NCBI GenBank assembly: GCA_016617855.1
Contig: JAECUM010003274.1
Span: 1-64,000 of the forward strand
DNA: 64,000 nucleotides
Origin: Megalonaias nervosa
Lineage: Eukaryota > Mollusca > Bivalvia > Unionida > Unionidae
Reading direction: 5' to 3'
The position numbers were made by a program, and so were the translations under genes. Under the pieces are notes generated by a model. It searched no databases. It was not told the origin of the DNA and saw only the letters and a program-made list of their open reading frames with translations. Positions 39,100-48,345 of the stretch are shown piece by piece. Position 1 is the first letter of the stretch; each line of letters begins with the position of its first letter.

Positions 39100-40500
39100 A
39101 CGACAGCATGGATTTAAACTAAGCAACAAGAAATAGCAAAACAAACAAGTTTTGCATAATTGAAATTAATTTATTTCTCAAAATACAGGAGTGAAAGAAT
39201 TATATTAACTTACAGCATGGTGAATGAATTCCTATTTCCTAAAAGTCCTATCAATTCCAATAGTTCCAATAAATCCGAATACGTTCCAACGAAAAATGCC
39301 CCTTCTGTGTTGAAGTTTCAGATGTACAGAAAGAATTAATTAATTTCCAAAGAATTCAAATAGTCGTTGAATAAATTTAGTTAATACCGTACAGTTATTC
39401 TAGCGTGTCATGCTAAAAATAAATCTTTTCAAAAGCCAAGTCGGGAGATTGAATCCGAAAACACGCAGATTGGGACATACCATTGGGAAGTTTTTTGCGG
39501 CATATTTCAGCATCGTTTTCACTAAATATTCTTCGATCTATTGGGTCCAATACACGTGAAATTCTCAAAAAGGACACGCCGTTTCTCCCTGTGGAGTGCG
39601 TTATTTACCACCCACCCCCGTGCCCCCATTTCATATTCTATACAATAGCTCAAGGTTAGACTTAAACCTCTTTGACATACTTCAAGGAAACCACCTGTTC
39701 TACAGGGAGTGAAAGCACTAGCAATTGATTGACAAATAAACCATGTCCTTTTTTGTTATAACTAACAATGCCTAAAATGGGTGTGAATTTATGTTTACAG
39801 TTTAAGTGTTGTCTTAAGGTACCATGCATGTGATAACTATTTCCCACATTTTATATCCCACCTTATTTCCTTATTGTTAACTAGTATATGCATATAACCT
39901 TGTGGACTCAATAACAATTTTTTTTTCCGAATTGTTTTTTTTTGGTGGGGGGGGAGGCACATATACTCTGTGATATGTTTCTTCACTCCTTCTTTTAATT
40001 TAATGATGGTAATTAATGGTTATATATACGGTACAATAATGAAAGGTGTTGACTCGTGTAAGTTTCATTGGTGGGAATGGAGATCCTAGTTTTCTTGTCG
40101 AGAAAAAATTGGACAGCATTCAGTGACCATTCTTGGGATTTAGGAAGCAATTCACTGTAAGCAAGGCATGTAAAGCGTGGCAAAAATAAATTTCTGAACT
40201 ACTGTTGATGGAGATGTACTTTGTGAAGCTAGCCATAAAAGGGGGGGGGGGGGCATTTAATTACTGAATGCATGAAATCGAGGTTGCATTATACGTCACT
40301 TATCTTACATTGCAAAGTACGATCATAGGATTTTAGTATTAAAATGTCATTAAAGTTCCTTACAAAACTATTATTTGGAAAATAATATACATAATATAGA
40401 TTTGCTTAATACCTGATGTTTCTATTTTAAAAAATGAGCGAGACACTCTAGATGTCTGAAAGTAGATATTTTACATTTGATAATGCATTTTTGTTCAGGT
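39100..40500. other. Non-coding interior of the hAT-like element
   Basis: No reliable frame. It includes G runs at about 39,948 and 40,245. Confidence 0.4.
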
Positions 40501-40579
40501 GACAACATTCACACCTATGCACTAACGGTGATGCGGAATGCAAAGACCATGGAAGTAGCGAAGATGGCAGCTATTAGTA

Positions 40580-40790
40580 AAAGTACTACTGGTGTCACCT
40601 GTCAGCACTGAAGACTGTGAACGTGGATTCAATAAGATGAACCTCATAAAAACTGACATCAGAAATAAACTCGGCATCTGAACTCTAGAGAATTTAGTGA
40701 GAATCAGCATGTACACATGCGAAGAATTAGACTTTGAAACTGCATTCAACAAGTGAGCAGCTCTAAAATCGCGACCGATCATCATGTGAC
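40580..40790 (+). pseudogene. hAT transposase C-terminal dimerisation remnant
   Basis: The frame reads VSTEDCERGFNKMNLIKTDI, a stop, then TLENLVRISMYT and DFETAFNK, matching the hAT C-terminal dimerisation region (the Cys-Glu-Arg-Gly-Phe motif). Two stops are present. It shows that the element was autonomous in origin. Confidence 0.65.
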
Positions 40791-41038
40791 ATTCTATAAC
40801 ATTTTAATAGTACAAAACAGTCATGTAATGATTTATTTTGTAATATTATAGATGTATTGCTTGTTGTCAATAAAGTAATAACCATCCTATCTTTTTCAAT
40901 TTTCTTTGTGTATTACATTAATAGACTTGGAAAAATATTCACTACTTGTTCTGGCGACGTTTTTTGAAAATTGGCGACAAAATATTGAGGTTGGCGATTT
41001 TTTGGCGACAACTTTTTAAAAGCCAGGACCATCCCTGG

Positions 41039-41500
41039 TACAGCAATTACTTCACGGCCGCATATTGGTGGATCAGTTATTTTCTGTGTTGGTAATGTTG
41101 AATACCATACGGGAGTTTACTTGATGATTTTATCGCTATTGACATATTGAAAAAATACCTTCGGTGGTGCCAACCCGTACGAATCGAAATAAACAATTCC
41201 ACGTGGATCAATCGCGCGTATGCAACCCAATGAGTACCTCGACCGGAAATTTTATCGAGATTGATGATGCCAGTCTCAACTCGATTTGGCTGTTTTGGCA
41301 ATTGATCACGCATAAAACACCTCTGAAGTATTTGATATTTAATCGCGAAGCAGCATCAAGTAAATCAAAATTGGAAGAGGGTATTTTTAATTTTAATATT
41401 TTTTTTTATATCTTCCTCCGTGACGAACGTAAGTTCCTGGGAGTCTAAGTCCGCTTCCAGTTGCTTCACTAAACATTTGACGTCTCCTAGACTATAAAAT
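41039..41500 (-). pseudogene. Adenain-type protease, 5' part
   Basis: Minus-strand frame with an N-terminal EEDIKKNIKIKNT segment (about 41,400), then FMRDQLPKQPNRVETGIINLD and RGTHWVAYA, the His motif of Polinton maturation proteases. A frameshift follows near 41,200, after which an Asp-containing YFDS-like part and KITDPPICGREV are read. The catalytic Cys lies in the split region; several stops occur. The end of the gene is at 38,010-38,096. Confidence 0.65.
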
Positions 41501-41569
41501 TTTTACTGCTAGAGGAAGCATAGTCGTTCTGATGACGGCTCTTCCGAGATTATCTGAGATTTTTGCTTT

Positions 41570-41963
41570 TTAGTTAATATTACCGCCGGTTATTTTCCTA
41601 ATCATCTTATCAGCGGCAATTCTACCAGCAGCTCCAAGAGCACCTAGTGCAACCGTTTTTGCGGCAATGGGGGCTGCAGCGGCGATGATTCCTGGTATAC
41701 CTGCGAGAAGTGGAAATATATCACCCAGATCTAACGATATCTTTAATGGCACCCGCGTAAAGATCAAATCGTACACCGGTATTTGATTGTTTGGCGTAAT
41801 TGAAATGCCCGAGTTGACGTTCTGACAGTGATAGTTTCTTTTGACCTCCTGCTAGTTGTACTGATTTCAGTGATATTTTTGTTCCAGAATTTTTTTTTGA
41901 CACCGATTGTAGCTTTTTAATCTGACCAGGAGTCAGAGTAACATTAACGTGATGATATGACAT
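41570..41963 (-). pseudogene. pVI-like minor virion protein, one frameshift
   Basis: ATG 41961-41963 opens SYHHVNVTLTPGQIKKLQSV, then SLKSVQLAGGQKKLSLSERQ, the opening of Polinton minor capsid proteins. After a shift near 41,760 the second part is small-residue hydrophobic (GIIAAAAPIAAKTVALGALG) and ends in a basic tail. About 130 residues. Such proteins help membrane entry in adenoviruses; here the role is inferred. Confidence 0.65.
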
Positions 41964-42026
41964 TGTAATATCATGATCGATTTAATTACATGTTTGGAAA
42001 ACATTTATTTATTTTCGACTGGATCA

Positions 42027-43370
42027 TCAATAACTCGTTCGTCCACCAACACCTTCAAGCAACATTGTTTTATCGCTGAGTATAACAGCGATTACTTTGT
42101 AATTAGCAACAGCTATTCCTCTTGTTACACGAGCTCGAAAATGTATATCAACTACTGATTGTCTGAACAAATGCAAGTGTTCCAATGAGAAATAATAGAT
42201 CGGATACAGTGTTGTAAAATCCCGCTGAGATATTTGCAAACCAGTATCAACATTTTGATCACGTCCCATGAATGTCATCAAACGATGATATGCACGTGCA
42301 ACATGATTATTTTCAAAATCCAGTAATATATCCTCAGCTGGTTCTTGATGTCCATTTATCCTCAGTGAAACTTCAGTAACACCAAGTTTGTCAAATGTCA
42401 TTATACTACGTGTTTGTGCGTTTACTCGTGCGTCATCTTGGAAAGCAATAAATATACGTCGCGGTGCAGAGACACCTTGCTGTGATGCTATCTGCCATGT
42501 GAATAAACCATTAATGTTACTTTGAACACTGTCTGTGATCATTGTCAACCATGACAATATTGATTTGCCGCCGCTATCCATAAAAGAAAGTAGCCGTTGT
42601 TCTTCGGTTAGTGATGGAGTCATTGTCGGCCTCCACAAAGAAAGTTTTGTTAGTATTACTTTTCCATTAAGTGCCGCGGTTGCAGCTGGATTAACTCCTT
42701 CAGCGTACCCTATTGCATCATCGTCGGTAGGTTTTCTCACAAGGACGATTGTGTGTTTTGTCCCGAAGATAACCTTCCTAACATTTCTACAAAATCCAAA
42801 GATATGTGATAGTGGAATTGCACATGAAAATACTTCATCGTTGTTCAACACTGATCGACGTGTTGCGAATTCCAGGTTGAAATTTAAATTCATTGATACA
42901 ACTGTGTCCCCAGCTGCATTTAGTGTTACGTCTCTGTTTTCTGGATGATCAGTTGTATCCTTTGCAAACATCATCGATGGACCAGCTGATCTCGAATAAT
43001 CATCGCTGTATCTTGCAAGGCCAAGTATCGTTATGGCAACGTCAATTTCGTTATGACAAACCTCAATTTCCCGACCATCAATCATGTATGTGGCACTTTT
43101 AAATAACGCCATGATGCCATTATTAACAAAACCAACTCGATCACCAACTCCGTAATTGGTATTATCTAATTTCAAAAATCTACCTTTGATTTCAATAAAT
43201 ACCTTAGCGGGCAGGAAATATCTGCTTGTATCCTGAACTTGTAATTCGATTCTTCCACGTTCGTCAGGAACAGTTGCGTCATAAGAATAATACTGATAAT
43301 CTCGTATCGATTCATCTTTGAGAACTGGTACGTCCATGTCGAATGCGGGATCAGATATACGTTTGAACAT
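42027..43370 (-). CDS. Major capsid protein, hexon-like, intact
   Basis: A 447-codon frame without breaks. It has an N-terminal DMDVPVLKDESIRDYQYYSY, strands through FVNNGIMALFKSATYMIDGR and EVCHNEIDVAITILGLARYS, then IPLSHIFGFCRNVRKVIFGT and a second jelly-roll half with DKLGVTEVSLRINGHQEPAE to FRARVTRGIAVANYKVIAVI. Length and order fit a double-jelly-roll Polinton major capsid, distinct in sequence from the one at 4,983-6,314. It would form the icosahedral shell. Its integrity contrasts with the broken polymerase and integrase. Confidence 0.85.
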   Translation of the reverse strand: MFKRISDPAFDMDVPVLKDESIRDYQYYSYDATVPDERGRIELQVQDTSRYFLPAKVFIEIKGRFLKLDNTNYGVGDRVGFVNNGIMALFKSATYMIDGREIEVCHNEIDVAITILGLARYSDDYSRSAGPSMMFAKDTTDHPENRDVTLNAAGDTVVSMNLNFNLEFATRRSVLNNDEVFSCAIPLSHIFGFCRNVRKVIFGTKHTIVLVRKPTDDDAIGYAEGVNPAATAALNGKVILTKLSLWRPTMTPSLTEEQRLLSFMDSGGKSILSWLTMITDSVQSNINGLFTWQIASQQGVSAPRRIFIAFQDDARVNAQTRSIMTFDKLGVTEVSLRINGHQEPAEDILLDFENNHVARAYHRLMTFMGRDQNVDTGLQISQRDFTTLYPIYYFSLEHLHLFRQSVVDIHFRARVTRGIAVANYKVIAVILSDKTMLLEGVGGRTSY

Positions 43371-43439
43371 CTTTATTATATTTGTTATCGTCTAACACGA
43401 AGACCACTTCCTGCAATCAGACTAGCAGCTATATTTTTT

Positions 43440-43900
43440 TTTTCTTTCTTTTCCTGATAGGGGTACACCAGCCATCGATGGCAACGCCGATGATGACGTC
43501 ATCGCTGCTAGCTTTTGATTCGCAGCTTGACTTATTATCTTACTAAAATTTGCAAGCATAGCCAACGATAGGGGTACATCAACCATCGATGGCAACGCCA
43601 TTGCTTTAGTTTTTGATTCGCAGCTGGATTTATTATCTTGCTAACATTTGCAGGCATAACTTCTGTGCTGGGTAATTTTACTGGCTGAGGTTTACGTCGT
43701 ACTAATCGCACTAATCTATCCTTGATTGATGAGAATGCTTTACCGGCAACGTCACCAACAGTACCGATAACTTTATCACGAACATCAATAGCTTTCGTCC
43801 CCAGTTGCTTTGTAAATGGTATTGCTTTTGAGGCTATCCTCTTAAATAGACCCTGAACAACATCACCAAATCCATCTCAGTAGTGCGCTTTATATGTAGG
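43440..43900 (-). pseudogene. Small Polinton protein with hydrophobic/basic segment, duplicated 3' end
   Basis: Broken frames read LFKRIASKAIPFTKQLGTKA and KAFSSIKDRLVRLVRRKPQ, a basic amphipathic protein. Its end is duplicated: a 105-bp stretch occurs at about 43,460-43,560 and again 43,567-43,670 (GGGGTACACCAGCCATCGAT and relatives). Stops lie between. Function unknown. Confidence 0.45.
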
Positions 43901-43994
43901 TAATCGCTAATTTATCACCCTGACCATGGTCGGTTCACGGTGAGCGTTATGTATGATCGTCTTATTTTCTTGTCACTGATCTAATTGCATACCC

Positions 43995-44943
43995 TCAATC
44001 ACTGTGGTAATCATCGGCGATTTCATCGATGAGGGATCGATAGACATTAATATCCATGATACCACCTGTAAATAATCTCCGACAAATAGCAGCTGCTTCA
44101 TTAATGATTTCTGGGGAATTATTACCAGCTCGTTTTCCACCAATCAAAATTTCTAGTCGGTCCCGTCGGCAAGGACATTATTGGGACATGGAGCAATAAG
44201 ACCACTTCCTTGAGTGACCCAATCGCTCAGACCTTTTCCAGTTGTTTCTTTCTTACTTGGTGAACGTGATTCACTCGGTCTAATTTCTTCATATTCCAAA
44301 TCTTCTTTTTCTTTTTGTCTCCTTGCTCGTTCAACCTCATTAAGTTTAGACTTCATTCCTTCTTCTTTTTGTTTTTAGTTTCTTGTCTTACTCGTTCAAT
44401 ATACTCGCGTACTACATCGTTAAAAATTTCAAACTTATTAATATCTTCCGCAGATCTCATTTGCGGAATATCAACGGCGACGCGATATACATCCCTAATC
44501 CTATCGGCAAGTCTCGTATTTTTAACATGTTTGGGTTTCACATAATTATTTCTATCATAATATCCAAACGCAGCAATATCAAGTAATTGGTTTCGATCTC
44601 TGATAGCGAGAGTAACTTCAGGTGTAAATTTATCTATGATGTTAATTCTGTCTCTTGGCTGAGGTCGTGGCTGTTCATCTTCAGGTGGTGGTTGAGGAGG
44701 TTGAAGACGCCCAGCAATATCAACAGGCAATGTTTCAAGAGCTTTTTGTGTTGCCTCAGTTGCTTTAACAATTTTCTTTGTTGGTTCGACAATTGGTTTA
44801 AATAACCGTTCTTTGCCCTCTGTAAATTCCACCCGAGACTCCTGACGCTCTTGTAGTTGCTGCCTGACAGAATCACGGACGGGAAGATATTTCTTATCTG
44901 TCTCTAGTCGCTGTCGAGCTAGTCTAGCTGTGTGAGATTTCAT
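43995..44943 (-). pseudogene. Polinton internal protein, conserved LIGGKRAGNN end
   Basis: ATG 44941-44943 begins an intact 196-residue frame: charged N-terminus, a Pro-rich segment (PPQPPPEDEQPRPQP), DKFTPEVTLAIRDRNQLLDI, and a helical end in Lys runs. A stop overlaps the next ATG near 44,356, and a second frame goes to 44,153, then a third reads LIGGKRAGNNSPEIINEAAA and YRSLIDEIADDYHS to TGA 43995-43997. I recognise this as one conserved Polinton gene broken in two places. Virion role inferred. Confidence 0.55.
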
Positions 44944-44981
44944 TATTGATATAATAAAGTTTAATTACACCACACCCACAC

Positions 44982-45230
44982 ATCAGCAGGGAGGGTGACG
45001 ACAACAAATGAGTGAGCGCACAAGTAAACAAAACACGCCATAAAAAACAAAAACACAAAAGTCAAAGAACGAAGTAACCGAAATAAGCTAACCTGATCGG
45101 AAAAGTTTCGGGTCGGTTAGAGATTTCGGTTTCGTCGTTATTGACGTTTGTATTTTTTTCTCCGTAGGAAACTTTAGTTTTCAGCTAAATCTCTAATTGG
45201 AAACTTTGTAGGATCCACCCTCCCTGCTGC
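44982..45230 (-). repeat. Right terminal inverted repeat
   Basis: It begins (inner end) ATCAGCAGGGAGGGTGACG and ends CCCTCCCTGCTGC, matching the inverse of 25,204-25,454. As on the left, its inner boundary is an inverted copy of its outer terminus. Confidence 0.9.
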
Positions 45231-45236
45231 TTTAGT
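45231..45236. repeat. Target-site duplication of the Polinton, right
   Basis: TTTAGT, identical to 25,198-25,203. Confidence 0.9.
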
Positions 45237-45385
45237 GATCACAAGCCCCTTACTTTCATCGACAAGATGAAAAACAAATATCAAAGATTGTTAGGGTGAG
45301 TTTGTTGTTACAGGAATATAATCTTGACATCAGGCACATCAAGGGAAAAGACAATTTAATTGCAGATGCACTTTCCCGTGTATAG
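45237..45385 (+). pseudogene. RNase H, 3' part, after the Polinton
   Basis: The frame reads DHKPLTFIDKMKNKYQRLL, then YNLDIRHIKGKDNLIADALS and a stop TAG 45383-45385. These are the end motifs of a Ty3/gypsy RNase H. It is in frame with the part ending at 25,203 once one TTTAGT is ignored. Confidence 0.85.
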
Positions 45386-45521
45386 AAACATTATTTCATG
45401 TACACTTTGTATAATTCATAAGAGTTCGTCTTATGTAATTTTACTTTGTGTATAATTAACATATGGTAAGAAGAAAGCTTCATTTTATAAATCTTTCTTT
45501 TCCTTTATGGGGGGGGGGGAG
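45386..45521 (+). other. 3' non-coding part and polypurine tract
   Basis: Following RNase H there is no integrase, only 136 bp to the 3' LTR. A G-rich polypurine tract (TGG then a G run and AG) lies at about 45,508-45,521, immediately before TGTTACG. Confidence 0.8.
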
Positions 45522-46619
45522 TGTTACGTATATGTAATTTAATTACTTGTGTGTTAGTTTTAAATTTTTTATTTTATTTTTATTTCATTACATGTTATTG
45601 TAATGATAACTTTATTCACTGGATTTGACATTTTTCTGGAAAATTCAGTTCAGTTCTGTTTTGACCTGGTAAATAACCAGTATTGCTACATTGTATTTTT
45701 AGCTGACCTAGTTCCGGAGTTCCGGACCTTGATTCAGAACTGTTAAACAACATTTTTCTTATTTCTTTACTAGAGTGAAAATCATTGGTGGTAATCAACG
45801 TCATACTTGGCTTGCTTGTCAGTTCTATGTAAACAATTTTAAAAATTTTGTATTCAATCTTATAGATCCGTTCAGTTGAATCAAATTCATCCATGAATTA
45901 CGTGACAGCCGACCTGTGGTGTTACTACGCTGTTCGAAAAAAGTGATCACGTGACCTCATCATCTGATCTAAAATTGCAGGTTAAAACTGATGTTTCAGT
46001 GATTTCAGTCAGTTGTAATTCATACCTTCTGGCTCAAAATATTATTTTTGTTGTTGCCAGTTGAATTGAGTTTTTATTTAAAATAATTTATTTTCCCTGG
46101 AGACTTTATCCTGTGTTCATCAGAATTTTTGGACAAAGACATTTACTGAAAATTATTCAGAATTCTAAAGCCGGAATATTATTTTAAGTGATTCAACAAG
46201 GAACTGTTGACATGACAACACAGAACAGGTTAAAGAAGACGTCATCGCCTTCCATCTTGGAACTTCATCAGGATTTGAACTTTGATTTGTTTAGAACTTT
46301 TAGTGATAAGGCTAATATTTTTAAATTCTAGGATTAATTTTTGGATTAGATTCACAAACCGTAAGTCCTTTTTCATAATTTTACCTCGTTTTCTAGGGAA
46401 ATAAATTATTGTGTTAAAATTTACAAAGCTTGATGGCTTCACTCTTTTCTTTGTTACTTTGTATGAGCCTATAAGGACTAATTTAGATTCACTTCATTAT
46501 ACTGTAAATTCCTCTCACGTTTCATATATCACTTTAACAACTAAATTGTCAAGTTTCACAAAAGTTGCTGGTTTTGCTTCTTTTCTGTTACTTAAGTTTA
46601 TGATCATAGAATCGTAACA
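45522..46619 (+). repeat. 3' LTR of the Gmr1-like element, with extra end segment
   Basis: 1,098 bp, against 965 for the 5' LTR. It is closely similar over about 950 bp, then has an extra 130-140 bp (about 46,474-46,611) that repeats LTR-end-like sequence (TTCACAAAAGTTGCTGG) before the final CGTAACA. The difference may be an insertion or recombination with a related LTR. Confidence 0.75.
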
Positions 46620-47619
46620 GTACTTATTACACAATGTCCCACCTTTCAAGCTAGGTGGGTAAATAGTAGATGTCTCATCGTGCGAATGATGAACGAATGA
46701 AAATTATCATTGAATCTTATCAATTTTACAAATTTAATAAATAGGTTTAAAGTTCGCTATAAAAACTATTTATGACAAGTCCTGTTTATTAGTATGAAAC
46801 CACTGTACTTGTATGCATTTTCTCTTCATAATGTTTCTGTGTCGACTCAATGATCGTCTGGAAAAGAATGAGGAGACTGTAGAGCACAGGCAGGTGATGT
46901 AGATCAGACTGGGTTGATGAGCGTGCTCTAATAAATCTCTAGAAAAGGGAATGGGTGCATCTAGAATGGCAAGGTAAAATCTTAATACATTTGTAATAGT
47001 GACAAGTAAGCTATTAACAATATTAAAATATAACAGATGCCTACCCAACTTTTGTCATGAATTAAGTAGTAAATAAGATGTTGAGTTCAGTCGTTACTGC
47101 AATTTTCCATCAATTTTCCTGAAAAATATTGAGAGCCATATGGGAATGTATATAAACAGGCCTTGGTAAGCAAATATACATTCCTATTTCATATCAGTCT
47201 TTGGGAGTCTATGATCAGAGCTTGCATTTGTGTTTAGATATAATTTGAGAGGAATTATATTTATTTAAATTCATAATATTGCAAGTGTCTCTTAAATTTC
47301 ACTCAGTAATGTAGAGAAATATACTGTCTTTACTAAACTTGTTGGTCACACTTCTTTCTGACCTTAATATAAGACCATACCAGAAACTGGAGGCTCCTCT
47401 AGGACCTGAATTTCTTAAAAGCAAAATGTATTGTACCATATAGACCTATATAAAAGTGATATCAGCACTGCACTATATAGACCTAAATGACAGATTTGAC
47501 TGATTGGTACTTATGAGCAAATCTGCACATTAAAGGCTACATCATGCCACCACTGAGCAAGGAACAGAGAGGCATAAATGGAGAGAGATGGCTGGTATAT
47601 TGGATTGAGTTGGATCAAG
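46620..47619. other. Intergenic, nothing firm
   Basis: No coding frame. The stretch at about 47,056-47,380 has a TATATAAAC and an LTR-end-like TACTAAACTTGTTGGTCACA, which might be part of an old LTR, but the boundaries are not clear. Confidence 0.4.
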
Positions 47620-48345
47620 AGCTAAAAGGAGTTGTGAAAATAGGGAGTCTAGTAACAAGTTAATGGTGGGTTAGATACAGTGGTTAAAAGGAGTTCATTA
47701 AATAGGGAGTCTGGTAACAAGTTAATGGTGGGTTGCTTACACAGGTTAAAAGGAGTTGTGTATAATAGGGAGTCTGACAAGTTACTGATACTGGTGGGTT
47801 TGATACACTGGTTAAAAGGAGTTGTGTAAATTGGGAGTCTGATAACAAGTTCATGGGGGGGTTGGTAACTCAGGCTAAAGAGTTGTGTAAATAGTAAGTC
47901 TGATAGTTCATGGTGGGTTAGTTACACAGGTTAAAAGGAGTTGTGTAAATAGGGAGTCTAATAACAAATTCATGGTAGGTTGGTTACACAGGTTAAAAGG
48001 AGTTGTGTAAATAGGGTGTCTGGTAAAAAGTTCATGGTGAATTTGATACAGTGGTTAAAAGGAGTTGTGTAAATAGGGAGTCTGATAACAAGTTCATGGT
48101 GGGTTGCTTACACAGGTTAAAAGGAGTTGTGTAAATAGGCAGTCTGGTCACAAGTTAATGGTGGGTTGGATACAGTGGCTAAAAGGAGTTGTGTAAATAG
48201 GGAGTCTAGTAACAAGTTAATGGCAGGTTGGATACAGTGATTAAAAGAGTTTTGTAAATAGGGAGACTGGTAACAAGTTTATGGTGGGTTGGGGACAGGT
48301 TAAAAGGAGTTGTGTAAATAGGGAGTCTGATAAGAAGTTACTGAT
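47620..48345. repeat. About 62-bp minisatellite, about 12 copies
   Basis: The unit contains GTTAAAAGGAGTTGTGTAAA, TAGGGAGTCTGGTAACAAGT and TAATGGTGGGTTGGATACAG, with indels between copies. Confidence 0.85.

Larger units (their letters stand above)
38097..41038. mobile_element. hAT-like DNA transposon, degenerate
   Basis: Terminal inverted repeats CAGGGATCGTCCTGGGCTT (38,097) and the complement of CCAGGACCATCCCTG (ending 41,038) are typical of hAT elements. Flanks share GTACAG (38,090-38,095 and 41,039-41,044). Subterminal TTGGCGACAAAATAT and TGGCGATATTTTTGGCGAC sequences recur near both ends. Inside are two transposase remnants on the plus strand. The middle (39.1-40.4 kb) has no coding signal. 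Confidence 0.8.
25204..45230. mobile_element. Complete Polinton-like element, 20,027 bp
   Basis: It is bounded by about 250-bp terminal inverted repeats and an exact 6-bp duplication TTTAGT. Removing the element and one hexamer leaves the RNase H frame of the host retrotransposon continuous, so both ends are exact. It carries packaging ATPase, phospholipase-like protein, integrase, a polymerase-helicase-HNH gene, small accessory genes, penton, membrane protein, fibre, protease, pVI-like protein, hexon and internal proteins. A solo LTR and a hAT-like element have since inserted. Hexon and penton are intact while integrase, polymerase and protease are broken. Confidence 0.95.
19908..46619 (+). 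mobile_element. Gmr1-like LTR retrotransposon, split by a Polinton
   Basis: A full-length plus-strand element with 5' LTR (19,908-20,872) and 3' LTR (45,522-46,619), both opening TGTTACG and closing CGTAACA. The order of parts is gag, protease remnant, integrase, reverse transcriptase, RNase H, polypurine tract. Integrase precedes reverse transcriptase and the RNase H end is followed directly by the 3' LTR, the unusual Ty1/copia-like order known in Gmr1-type Ty3/gypsy elements. RNase H is split at 25,203/45,231 by a 20-kb Polinton. Flanks (ATAC left, GTAC right) are compatible with a 4-bp target duplication with one mismatch. Many stops show that it is not active. Confidence 0.85.

Noticed and set aside
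42535..42948. 137-codon plus-strand frame
   Set aside because: Lies fully opposite the intact hexon gene and has no recognisable content.
47056..47380. Possible old solo LTR
   Set aside because: TATA and an LTR-end-like word are present, but no clear TG...CA ends or target duplication.
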